DNA from: Xanthomonas cassavae CFBP 4642
GTDB taxonomy: Bacteria > Pseudomonadota > Gammaproteobacteria > Xanthomonadales > Xanthomonadaceae
DNA length: 64,000 bases
Reading direction: 5' to 3'
NCBI RefSeq assembly: GCF_000454545.1
Contig: NZ_CM002139.1
Span: forward strand, 864,971-928,970
Shown here: in pieces, positions 48,336 to 56,670 of the stretch
Layout of the letters: every line of letters starts with the position of its first letter
Position numbering within the stretch: position 1 is the stretch's first letter
Position numbers and translations under genes: made by a program
The notes under the pieces: generated by a model
Databases searched by the model: none
What the model saw: the letters and a program-made list of their open reading frames with translations, nothing else
What the model was told of the DNA's origin: nothing

Positions 48336-49069
48336 TCATTCGAGAACAAACGTGCCCGGCCGATGTAGCGCTGTGCGAAGTGCTGCACTGCAGGAAGAAT
48401 TGACGAAGCAACACGATGGCAACTTGTGATCGCGTGACGCCTCGCCACCTGTGCCGTGCTCCAGTGGCTGCAGCGCGTCTTCCACGGCCTTGATGTCGCC
48501 GAGCAATTGCTGACGGAAGCGTGCTTCAAGATCGGGTGCCGCTTCGATGGCATCGCGCAGCTGCGTGATCTGCTGGCGGCGCGCGGCCGGACTGTGCGGC
48601 GCGTGCTGTTCCGGGTCGGTGTGACGCACCATCTGCAGTAATGCAGGATCGTCTGCATGGATCTGCAGCATGGTGCGCAGGTCTGCCAGCGACCAGAGAT
48701 TGGAAGCGGCGTTTCTGAGCGTCCCGGAGAGTTGCAGCGCCCCCTCGGTCAAGCCGGCGGTTGCTTTGCGAAACACGGAACTGTGTCCATCCACCGTAGG
48801 CGGCCTAGACTGCAGCATGGTGTCCTGGGGCGGTGCTGCATCTGTGCCAACGCTGGCGGTGTCTGCGTCGGTGATCTCGGTGTCGGAGCTTCCGGCCGGC
48901 GACGAGGGCCTGCGTGTGCGCTGGCTGAGCCCGCTCAATCTCGGATCGAGTTGGGGTTGGGGGGGCGCACCCTCATGTGTCGGCTGCGATGTCGCCGGTG
49001 CGGTTTCCTGGGGAGTTGCGTATGCGGCTGGATGGCTGCCTCCGCTTGATTCGTTTGCTTGATGTGCAT
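48336..49069 (-). pseudogene. XopX-family effector, truncated third copy
   Basis: An N-terminal XopX fragment (PRLSGLSQRTRRPSS ... NLWSLADLRTMLQIHADDP ... AVEDALQPLEHGT) lacking the last ~480 residues. After LEHGT it fuses directly to the promoter region of copy 1 and reads through to a stop at 48336. A ribosome site and ATG equivalent to those of the intact copies (49067-49069, MHIKQTNQ) are one base out of frame with the body, so the 5' end is also damaged; the shift lies between 49069 and about 48959. An unbroken frame runs from 49124 but has no evident start. Confidence 0.85.
48375..48399 (-). promoter_or_regulatory. PIP-like box upstream of xopX copy 1
   Basis: TTCTT-N15-TTCGC on the minus strand, about 95 bases upstream of the ATG. 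It differs from the HrpX plant-inducible-promoter consensus TTCGB-N15-TTCGB in the first half-site. The same box with a different 15-base spacer stands at the same place before copy 2. A -10 element is not clear. Confidence 0.5.
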
Positions 49070-49244
49070 GGGATATTCCTTGGCGTGATGGGAGACGGCA
49101 GGATTTGGGCACTAGCAGAGTCATCGGAACGGCGCATTCGTTGGGCAGCGGTTGAGTCCTGTGGCGACGGAGGTGGATGTCATGGCATCGCGGGCCGTGG
49201 ACGTCGCTGGACTCGCTGCGAATGCACCGTTGGCGCAGCGGCGC

Positions 49245-51296
49245 TTAATAATCTGAGCGCGGCCTGTCAGCGCCCCCCGGCGCACGCTCGGACGCAGCGG
49301 GTTGGCTGTCATCGATCTCGGTAAGGGTGACGCTGCTGCTGGGGCGGGCTTGCGCCGCTTCGCCGACTTCCTGGATGGCTTGCAGGATCGAATCTCCCAC
49401 GTTCTCCGCGTACTCCTCTAGCTGCTGTTCATCTCTCAGGCTCAGCAGATACCCCAACGTGCGGTGCGATATTTGCTGCAGTTCTTCCGCAGAGGAGGGA
49501 ACACGGGTTTCCAGCGGTGCGCCATCCGGTCCGGTGAACCTGCGGCCAAGCTGGCGTCCGCCCCAGTTCATCGCCAGCTCCGCACCGCGTGCGATTGGGC
49601 CTGGCATCGTCACCGCCATCAGTGACATGATGACCCCGGCATAAAACTGAGCGTTCGGCGAGGATTCGATCAAGCTTTTGTCGGTGAGCACCTTGGACAA
49701 CTTCTCTGCGCCCAGCGCAAGGGCGATGACCATGCTGCCGCCACACATTGCCTTGAAGCGGTCCATTGCGTCTTGCCGCGTGGCCTGTTTATTCCATGTC
49801 GACTGCGCCATCACCGCTGTGACGATGCAGGTGTCGCTGAGCAGATTGATCGTGCCCAACCGATCCGGTTGGATAAAGTAGACGGTCGAGCCGGTCACCG
49901 CAGTTGCCAGTATCATCAATGCCACCTTGGAGGACACATCCTGGTTGGGCATTTGGCGCGGAAGACTTGGCGTCTGTTCGCTATCTAGATGCAATACGCT
50001 TGCGAGCCGTTTGCTGCACCTGTCCAGCGTTTCCAACAGATGCGTGCATTGCGCATTTACCGTCCTGGTGAGTTCGCGCCCTCCATCCTGATTGATAAAG
50101 TCGCGGCGCGCCTGCTGAAACGCCTCGCAGGAGGCGTCCAGCTGTTCGCGGATTAGCTGCAACTGCGAGCGGACCTCTTCGTTAATGCGGGCAGGCGTCA
50201 GGCGGGCGCGCAGTTGCTGCGCCTGGTTGTTCAGACCCGTTGCCTGCGCTGCGGCGGCGCCCAGGTGTGTCGTTTTATCCAGCAGTCTGTTGCCGAGCTT
50301 ACTGAGGCTGTTCCAAAGGAATGGGGTCAGCATCATGGCCGTGAAGCTCACCGAAACGCCCGCGGCGTAGCCGATGTTTTTGCTGACTGCCTCGGCGTTT
50401 CTGCGCATACCCGGATCGCCGAATTTCTTTGGAAGTTCGGTAGTGAGGAACAAGGTGTTGATCAGCGCATTGTAGAGATGCATTTCGTTCGCGTCGCGGC
50501 CTAGCTGACCCCCGGCGAGCGGAAAGGGCAAGCCGTCAGCAGTGGGGCGTAACGCCGAGGCCGACATACTAAGTACCCCCTTGGTGGCGGTGGACATAGT
50601 GAAGGCGAAGGTTTTGGCCTGATTGCCCATCAGCGGGCTGGGAATCACGATCGGCCAGAAATTGATGAGGTTGCCAATCGATTTCAGTACTCGTGAGGCG
50701 ACCGGTGCGGTGTGATCGAACGGCTGCAGGGCGTCCAGTACCTGCTTAACGTCGCCCAGCAGCTGATTGCGTTGACGCGCTCCGAGTCCGTCTGCTGTCT
50801 CGATGATCCGGCCTAGCTCCTGTATCTGCTCGCGGCAGGAGGCCAACGTATGCGGCGTCACGTGTTCCGGATCGGCGCCCCGTAGGATTGCCAGAAACGC
50901 AGGATCGTCCGCATGGATCTGCAGCATGGTGCGCAGATCCGCCAGCGACCAGAGATCGGACGCCCCCTTCGATACCGCAGCGTAAGCCTGCTGAACGCCG
51001 CTTGCCAATGCAGCGTTTGCGCGGGCGGCAAGCGAGGGGGCGGTGGACGGGCCGGCGGCGCGTTCGGGTGAATGGGCTGGCGGTTCGGCGTCGTGCGAGG
51101 GCACCGGCGAAGCGCCGTGCTCGGAGTCGGCGGTGGACGCGCGCGAACTGTTGCGGGGAGTGAGCGCCGACAGGCTGGGGTGCATCGGCGTTTGCGCCGG
51201 CGATGTGGCGTCGGTGACGGGAGCGTTGTCGGTATGGATGTCGTGCAATGGCGCCAGAGAAGAGGGGCCTGCGGTTTGCTGTTTCTTGATCTCCAT
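49245..51296 (-). CDS. xopX: XopX-family type III effector, copy 2
   Basis: A 683-aa effector with the same start (MEIKKQQTAG) and an N-terminal ~133 residues identical to copy 1, then a divergent but colinear body (GNQAKTFAFTMSTATKGVL; SASALRPTADGLPFPLAGGQ; TMPGPIARGAELAMNWGG). The C-terminus is shorter, ending ASERAPGGADRPRSDY. The body has lower G+C than copy 1. Tandem XopX1/XopX2 pairs are known in some X. campestris strains, which fits. Ribosome site AAGGA precedes the ATG; a PIP-like box is at 51390-51414. Confidence 0.9.
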   Translation of the reverse strand: MEIKKQQTAGPSSLAPLHDIHTDNAPVTDATSPAQTPMHPSLSALTPRNSSRASTADSEHGASPVPSHDAEPPAHSPERAAGPSTAPSLAARANAALASGVQQAYAAVSKGASDLWSLADLRTMLQIHADDPAFLAILRGADPEHVTPHTLASCREQIQELGRIIETADGLGARQRNQLLGDVKQVLDALQPFDHTAPVASRVLKSIGNLINFWPIVIPSPLMGNQAKTFAFTMSTATKGVLSMSASALRPTADGLPFPLAGGQLGRDANEMHLYNALINTLFLTTELPKKFGDPGMRRNAEAVSKNIGYAAGVSVSFTAMMLTPFLWNSLSKLGNRLLDKTTHLGAAAAQATGLNNQAQQLRARLTPARINEEVRSQLQLIREQLDASCEAFQQARRDFINQDGGRELTRTVNAQCTHLLETLDRCSKRLASVLHLDSEQTPSLPRQMPNQDVSSKVALMILATAVTGSTVYFIQPDRLGTINLLSDTCIVTAVMAQSTWNKQATRQDAMDRFKAMCGGSMVIALALGAEKLSKVLTDKSLIESSPNAQFYAGVIMSLMAVTMPGPIARGAELAMNWGGRQLGRRFTGPDGAPLETRVPSSAEELQQISHRTLGYLLSLRDEQQLEEYAENVGDSILQAIQEVGEAAQARPSSSVTLTEIDDSQPAASERAPGGADRPRSDY

Positions 51297-51315
51297 GGTG
51301 GGTTTCCTTGATGGG
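50899..51315. repeat. 417-bp exact repeat shared by the two full-length xopX genes, copy B
   Basis: The 5' end and ribosome site of copy 2, identical to 47882-48298. Similarity continues imperfectly about 40 bases further upstream. Confidence 0.85.
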
Positions 51316-51719
51316 GGGGAGCGGCCAGCGCGTACTGGCTGGCGCGCATGCATCATTCGAACAAGCCTGCCCTGCCGGCATAACGCGATGCGAACTACTG
51401 CGTTGCAGGAAGAACCAACCAGGCAGGACGATGGCAACTTGTGATCGCATGACCTGTGGCCAGCTGCGCAGGGTCGAGTGCGCTGGGAGCGCAGAAATCG
51501 CGGTGGGGGCAGCCCCACCCTTCCGGATAGTCAATCGCCGTCACACTCCGTGACCACCTGTTGACACCGATGTCATCACAGCCTTAGCGTCGCTGGGCAG
51601 GCGTTTGCGCCGAGCGGTCGGGTGGCCATCGGACAAGGGGCAGCGATGCATGCATCGCTGGCAGGCGTCGTTGCAGTGCACTGCCACGCCGGCCGCGTCC
51701 GGCTTCTCCCGGGGATCTT
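51297..51719. other. Intergenic region between xopX copy 2 and the TonB receptor
   Basis: About 420 bases. The half next to xopX holds its PIP-like box. The other half has a consensus -35 hexamer TTGACA (51561-51566) without a good -10, a possible promoter for the receptor. No coding frame is credible. Confidence 0.45.
51390..51414 (-). promoter_or_regulatory. PIP-like box upstream of xopX copy 2
   Basis: TTCTT-N15-TTCGC on the minus strand, about 95 bases upstream of the ATG, with half-sites and spacing as in copy 1. Confidence 0.5.
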
Positions 51720-54611
51720 ATGAACTGCCGCAGTCATCGCCTTGCCTTGTCGATTTCCGTGTCCCTTGCCATGACCGCCGCGTTCGCGCCGCCGCTCATG
51801 GCCCAGCAAACCGAACCGGACGCAGCGCGTGCCACGTCTACCCTGGATGCGGTCAGCGTGACCGGCTCGCGCATCAAACGCGCACAGGTCGAAGGCGCGC
51901 AACCGGTGGTCACCATCTCCGCGCAGCAGATCCAGCAGGAAGGCTTCGCCACCGTCTACGACGTGCTCAACAGCATGAATCAGCAGGGCTCGGTGGAAGC
52001 CGACACGCAGTGGGGCTCGCACACGCCCAACGCTTCGCCGATCAACCTGCGCGACCTGGGGCCGGGCCGCACGCTGCTACTGGTCAACAGCCGCCGCGTG
52101 GCCGATTACCCGCTGCCTTATGGCGGCGAGAGCAATTTCTCCAATTACAGCAATATTCCTGCCGCCGCGGTGGAGCGCATCGACATTCTCACTGGCGGCG
52201 CCTCGGCGATCTACGGCTCGGACGCGGTGGCCGGCGTGATCAACGTGATCCTCAAGCGCGACTACCAGGGCGACCAGCTACGCCTGCGCGGCGGCACCGC
52301 CACCGAAGGTGGCCGCGACAGTTTCGACGTGTCCTGGGCCGGCGGGCGCACTGGCGAGAACTGGAGCCTGACCTATGCGTTGCAGGCCACCCGGCGCGAT
52401 CCGTTGAGCGGGCGCGATCGCCCGCAGATGGACGATTCGGACGACATGTCCTATTCCAACTGGACCGGGCAGAACCGCCGCTACGGCTTCAATCCGTTCA
52501 CCGGCCTGAGCCTGGTCGACGTCAACACCAACGAACGCCTGGCACCGCCCGCCGGCAGCTGCGCACGCTTCGGCGGCGAGTTCATCGACGGCCAGCGCCT
52601 GAGCTACAACCAGAACACCGGGGTGGTCACCAACGCCGGCGATTACTGCGGCGTGGCCCGCGATTACGGCGACTGGGGCCTGGTCACCGGCAGCGAGGAT
52701 TATTCGGCGTATCTCTACGGTACCTGGAAGTTCGGCGAGGCCACCGAGGCCTGGGCCACGCTGTCGGCCAACCGCAGCATCGGCCGCTGGACCTACGACC
52801 CGCCGTACGTGTATCTGGGCCCGTTCCAGGACGCCGACACCGGCCGCTCGCTGTATGCGATCCGCCAGCTCACCCGCCGCGAAGCCGGTGGCTGGGACCG
52901 GCTGGCCAACTACAACAAGGAGCAGTCCTGGGATCTGGGCGCCGGCCTGCGCGGGATGTGGGCCGACCGCTTCGACTGGGAACTGAGCGTGGGCCGTTCG
53001 CGCTACACCGTGGACGAATACATCCGCACCGTGGATACCGCGCGCGCCACCGATTACTTTCTCGGCAGCCCGCTCGGTACCGGTGCCGATGGCAATCCGA
53101 TCTACGCGGTCAACGAGGCGCGCTGGTACACGCCGTTGTCCGGTAACGAGTACGACGACCTGGTGGCCAAGTCGCATAACGCGGCCTATTCGTGGGTGAA
53201 CCAGGTCGCTTTCAGCCTCAGTGGCGACGTGGTGCAGGGCTGGGCCGGGCCGATCCGCTTCGCCACCGTGGCCGAAGTCGCCAAGCAGGGCTATCAGCTC
53301 TCGCCCGACCCGTGCGCCAACGAGTGCTACCCGGTGGATGTGGTCGACAGTGGGGGTGGCGAGCGCCTGCGTAGTTCGGCCGGTCTGGAATTCCAGATCC
53401 CGCTGCTGTCCACGCTCAGCGCCAATATCGCCGGCCGCTACGACCGCTACAGCAACTATCGCTCGTCTGCGGCCATCCAGACCGAAGTGGGGCAACAGAG
53501 CGACACCACCTGGAGCGCGGGCCTGGAGTGGCGGCCGGTAGAGAGCCTGCTGGTGCGCAGCACCCTGGCCACCAGCTTCCGTGCACCGGACATGCATTAC
53601 GTGCTGGGCGAACCCAGTTCCACCAACCAGACCGTGATCGACCAGTACCGCTGCATCACCTCCGGCGCGTACCAGACCGGCGGCTGCAACGACGAGAACA
53701 GCAACATCTTCTACACCGTGGACGTGAACCGGCGCGGCACTCCGGACCTGCGCTCGGAAACCGGCCGCTCGTTCACCGGCGGGGTGGTGTGGGACATCGT
53801 GCAGGGGCTGTCGCTGAGCGTGGACTACTACCGCATCCAGCTGGAGGAAATGATCAAGGACCTGGACCGCGACGAGATCCTGTCGGCCGAAGCCGGCTGC
53901 CGCACCGGCACCACCATCAGCGGCGGCGCCTGGAACAATCCCGGCGGCGCCGGCTACTGCGACACCATCACCTCGCGCGTCACGCGCAATGCCGACGGCA
54001 CCATCGCCAGCATCGAACGCGGCCCGATCAACCTGGCGCAGATGGAAACCTCCGGCATCGATGCGTCGTTGAATTACCGGCTGAGCACGGCCGGCTGGGG
54101 CAACTTCCAGCTGTCGCTGGACTACAACAATCTGATTGCCTACCGCGAACAGATCTACCGCACCGACAGCGACGAGAACCGTCGCGACGAACGCGTGCGC
54201 AGCCGCGTGCGTGGCAGCGTGCACTGGGACAACGGCGGCGCCTGGGACTGGACCGTGTATTTCCGCCGGATCGGTTCCATGCGCGCGGTCAACTGGGGCA
54301 CCTGCGCCCGCTTCGACGACGGCTATCAGCCCAGCGCCTCCGACGAGTGCCTGGTCACCGACACCGGCAGCGTGAATCTGGGCCAGACCAGCAAGCGCTA
54401 CTTCGGCCGAGTGGGCCCGGCGATCTACTGGAACCTCAGCACCGGCTACCGGATCACCGACCACGCCAAGGTCAATGTCTACGTCAACAACGTCTTCAAC
54501 GAAGTGGGCTACGAGAACAAGGAGCGCTTCTACGGCTACGGCTTCTACAACACCACCTTGTTCAACCCGATCGGCCGCGAAGTGGCGGCAGAGTATGTGT
54601 TCACGTTCTGA
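51720..54611 (+). CDS. TonB-dependent outer-membrane receptor
   Basis: A 963-aa protein with a signal peptide (1-28, cut after LMAQ) and an N-terminal plug domain (about 40-180; LDAVSVTGSRIKRAQ as a TonB-box-like start, GASAIYGSDAVAGVINVIL at about 160). A beta-barrel ends with the terminal aromatic ...REVAAEYVFTF. It takes up an unknown large substrate using TonB energy; xanthomonads have dozens, many for plant carbohydrates. There are no sugar-utilisation genes beside it, so the ligand cannot be guessed. Confidence 0.93.
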   Translation: MNCRSHRLALSISVSLAMTAAFAPPLMAQQTEPDAARATSTLDAVSVTGSRIKRAQVEGAQPVVTISAQQIQQEGFATVYDVLNSMNQQGSVEADTQWGSHTPNASPINLRDLGPGRTLLLVNSRRVADYPLPYGGESNFSNYSNIPAAAVERIDILTGGASAIYGSDAVAGVINVILKRDYQGDQLRLRGGTATEGGRDSFDVSWAGGRTGENWSLTYALQATRRDPLSGRDRPQMDDSDDMSYSNWTGQNRRYGFNPFTGLSLVDVNTNERLAPPAGSCARFGGEFIDGQRLSYNQNTGVVTNAGDYCGVARDYGDWGLVTGSEDYSAYLYGTWKFGEATEAWATLSANRSIGRWTYDPPYVYLGPFQDADTGRSLYAIRQLTRREAGGWDRLANYNKEQSWDLGAGLRGMWADRFDWELSVGRSRYTVDEYIRTVDTARATDYFLGSPLGTGADGNPIYAVNEARWYTPLSGNEYDDLVAKSHNAAYSWVNQVAFSLSGDVVQGWAGPIRFATVAEVAKQGYQLSPDPCANECYPVDVVDSGGGERLRSSAGLEFQIPLLSTLSANIAGRYDRYSNYRSSAAIQTEVGQQSDTTWSAGLEWRPVESLLVRSTLATSFRAPDMHYVLGEPSSTNQTVIDQYRCITSGAYQTGGCNDENSNIFYTVDVNRRGTPDLRSETGRSFTGGVVWDIVQGLSLSVDYYRIQLEEMIKDLDRDEILSAEAGCRTGTTISGGAWNNPGGAGYCDTITSRVTRNADGTIASIERGPINLAQMETSGIDASLNYRLSTAGWGNFQLSLDYNNLIAYREQIYRTDSDENRRDERVRSRVRGSVHWDNGGAWDWTVYFRRIGSMRAVNWGTCARFDDGYQPSASDECLVTDTGSVNLGQTSKRYFGRVGPAIYWNLSTGYRITDHAKVNVYVNNVFNEVGYENKERFYGYGFYNTTLFNPIGREVAAEYVFTF

Positions 54612-54671
54612 GTGAGGGTCATTGCTCGGCCACACGCCACGGCGCCGTTGCCGTGGCGTGTGGCAAGGCGA

Positions 54672-56048
54672 TCAGGCAAGACGCGATGCAGTGCGGCGCA
54701 CGCTTGCCAACGCGCGCGTGGCGATGTCGCGCATCTGATCGCTCAAGGTGTCGTCGTCGATGGACCGCTGCCAGAACTGTCCGGCCATCTCCGCGGCGCG
54801 TCGCCATTGTGCAAATTGACCGACCGTGGGTAGTGGACTCTCGATGTCCCTGGGCACGATTTCGCCACTGGATGCCGGCCGCAGCGCCATCGGTAACATG
54901 TCGTACACCGGTGCGAGCCGCAGCGGCAATGTGTCGGCAAGAATCAGTGCTGCGTTACCGAGATGCATGTCGGTATTGCCGATGAGCGTGCCGAACCAGC
55001 TGATTACCTCAAGACGCTCGGCATCTTCCGCGCTCAGCCAACCATCGCGTTTGAGCAGCGGCGCAAGCGCGCGCCATGTGCCGACCTCCGACTGACCATA
55101 GAACGCGGCAAAGATCGCCATCAACGAAACAAAGCCGTGGCGGCCCAGCGTCGAGGTGCGATCAAAGCGCGTGGATTCGAGAAAGACGCGCTCACCGGCC
55201 TCCAGCCGCTGCGTCGTTGCGGCTGCGATGCCACCGGCAAGTAGCACCTGGTTGGCCAGGTGCTCCATCTGCAGCAGGTCCGCCCAGCGCCGCCCGGCCG
55301 GCTGATCGATCCGGTCGGAGAACTTCACAATGACCGGACGATACATGCCATGTTCGCGCAGTACGGCAGTGAACTTCGGTTGCTCGCCTGCAGCGGACGA
55401 GCCGACGTCCTCGCCGCGCAGTGCGGCATCGGCGTGCTTGAGATAGGCCTGCGGGCGCGCTTGGATGTCGATGCACTCGGGCTGGTCGATCGACGACAGC
55501 GCGCGAGCCAGCGCATGCTCGCCAACGAGCAGGTCGCCGAGCTGGTCGTGACCATCGGACAGCAGCGCGACGAGTGTGTCACTGGGCGACCACAGCATGA
55601 GATTTTCAGGCAGCCGCAACGGCCCGGAGACGCGACGTGCCAGATTGCGCCCGAGAAATCCCTGCGGGCGTTGGTCATCCAGAAACCAGGGCAGCGACTC
55701 GAACACGCCCAGCTGCATCGGCGGATGCAGGAGCACCGGGTTTTCCTGCAGCAGCTCCACGAAGAAGTGGTCGTGATGGAGTGCATGCAGCTGGCCCAGC
55801 GCCACAACGCGGGCATGGCTGTCGATGCGGTAGAGCGGCCATGCGCGCGCGCCCCGCACCTCGCCCGCGGCGGCATAGCTGGTGGCGCGGGCGCTGCCGT
55901 AGCGCCGCACCGCAGTTCCTGCGGCGGCAACCAGACGAGAAAGGGTTGCCTTGCTCACGCCCAATCGCCCGGCAAGATCGGCGCCGCGCAACGGGCCGTT
56001 GACGCGCAGCGTGGTGAGCAGGCGTTCTACTGCGTCGAGCTGGCGCAT
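54672..56048 (-). CDS. yjjJ: YjjJ-type HipA-family kinase with N-terminal winged helix
   Basis: This protein of about 458 aa has a DNA-binding helix-turn-helix at residues 15-45 (GADLAGRLGVSKATLSRLV) fused to a HipA-like Ser/Thr kinase. Kinase marks are VIVKFSD (about 240, ATP-binding Lys), ESTRFDR (about 290), the catalytic loop NTDMHLGNAAL (about 368-378), and YDMLPM in place of DFG. Such one-gene HipA proteins (YjjJ/HipH) carry their own DNA-binding part instead of a separate HipB. No hipB lies nearby. Start choice is between ATG 56048 and GTG 56057. Repeated operator-like sites lie just upstream. Confidence 0.88.
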   Translation of the reverse strand: MRQLDAVERLLTTLRVNGPLRGADLAGRLGVSKATLSRLVAAAGTAVRRYGSARATSYAAAGEVRGARAWPLYRIDSHARVVALGQLHALHHDHFFVELLQENPVLLHPPMQLGVFESLPWFLDDQRPQGFLGRNLARRVSGPLRLPENLMLWSPSDTLVALLSDGHDQLGDLLVGEHALARALSSIDQPECIDIQARPQAYLKHADAALRGEDVGSSAAGEQPKFTAVLREHGMYRPVIVKFSDRIDQPAGRRWADLLQMEHLANQVLLAGGIAAATTQRLEAGERVFLESTRFDRTSTLGRHGFVSLMAIFAAFYGQSEVGTWRALAPLLKRDGWLSAEDAERLEVISWFGTLIGNTDMHLGNAALILADTLPLRLAPVYDMLPMALRPASSGEIVPRDIESPLPTVGQFAQWRRAAEMAGQFWQRSIDDDTLSDQMRDIATRALASVRRTASRLA

Positions 56049-56057
56049 ACGAATCAC

Positions 56058-56471
56058 ACGTGAAACGATTAATGAAACGATACAGTAGGATTAATCATCA
56101 ATCAAATTACTGAATTTAAAAGAAAATATCGCCTGCAGGGTCGAATCAAGCATAAAGAATGAGACGATACTTTCGATGCGCCTGAGCTGAAGGGGGGGGC
56201 GGAGTGCAACACACAGCTCGCAGAGGCTGCGGCGACGCCTCCACGCCAGCGCCTTGATCGCACCGCGCCGGACACGCGCAGCAACCTTCCGTCATCCTGC
56301 CCCCGCACGTAAGGCCATCGGCATGGCAGCAGCGCTCGGTTTGCGTCACGTTGCCCTGCTCAGCCGTCGATGCGACATCTCCGGCTCCTGCCTCAGCGAC
56401 CATTGATTGCTTCGATGCACATGGTCCGTTGCCGATGAAACAGTGGCATCGCGCAAAAACGCGTGGTATCA
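56058..56471. other. Intergenic region between yjjJ and the aroG leader
   Basis: About 415 bases, A+T-rich at the yjjJ end (56060-56180), where repeated TGAAACGAT motifs lie. No further coding frame is recognised. Confidence 0.5.
56061..56081. promoter_or_regulatory. Direct-repeat operator upstream of yjjJ
   Basis: TGAAACGAT-TAA-TGAAACGAT, two exact 9-base repeats 12 bases apart, 13 bases before the start codon, with a third near-copy (TGAGACGATAC) at 56160-56170. The helical phasing and place suggest autorepression by the winged-helix part (inference). Confidence 0.55.
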
Positions 56472-56564
56472 ATGCACCTCATGAACGCACCCCGCAGCCA
56501 GTTTTATTTTTGGTACTACGGCTTTCCGATGCCGCTGGCGGAGGAAGGAGTGCGTTCACCCTGA
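56472..56564 (+). CDS. Aromatic-amino-acid leader peptide of aroG
   Basis: A 30-codon open frame (alternative ATG at 56481) with the run QFYFWYYGF: Phe, Tyr, Phe, Trp, Tyr, Tyr, then Phe two codons later. It is followed 23 bases later by a terminator hairpin and then by the DAHP synthase gene. This is the classical layout of ribosome-mediated attenuation, sensing charged Phe-, Tyr- and Trp-tRNA together. Confidence 0.87.
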   Translation: MHLMNAPRSQFYFWYYGFPMPLAEEGVRSP

Positions 56565-56587
56565 AGGAAACTTCAGCAGCATTCCCG

Positions 56588-56619
56588 AAAAGCCGCCAGC
56601 GCACACTGGCGGCTTTTTT
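56588..56619 (+). terminator. Attenuator terminator before aroG
   Basis: AAAAGCCGCCAG, loop CGCACA, CTGGCGGCTTTT plus further T: a 12-bp stem with a T6 tract. It lies between the leader peptide and aroG, so it should stop transcription when aromatic amino acids are plentiful. Confidence 0.88.
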
Positions 56620-56670
56620 GTTGCCGCTCTGCCTGGCTTCCCCGATGCACTGCCGACCCGAGACAACGTG

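Noticed and set aside
48375..48413. Consensus TTCG-type half-sites 23 bases apart upstream of xopX copy 1
   Set aside because: Spacing is wrong for a PIP box; the N15 pair with TTCTT is conserved in both copies instead.
48279..48414. Longer N-termini for the xopX genes (starts at 48414 and 51518)
   Set aside because: The extensions cover the promoter and PIP-like box, and the inner ATGs have proper AAGGA ribosome sites.
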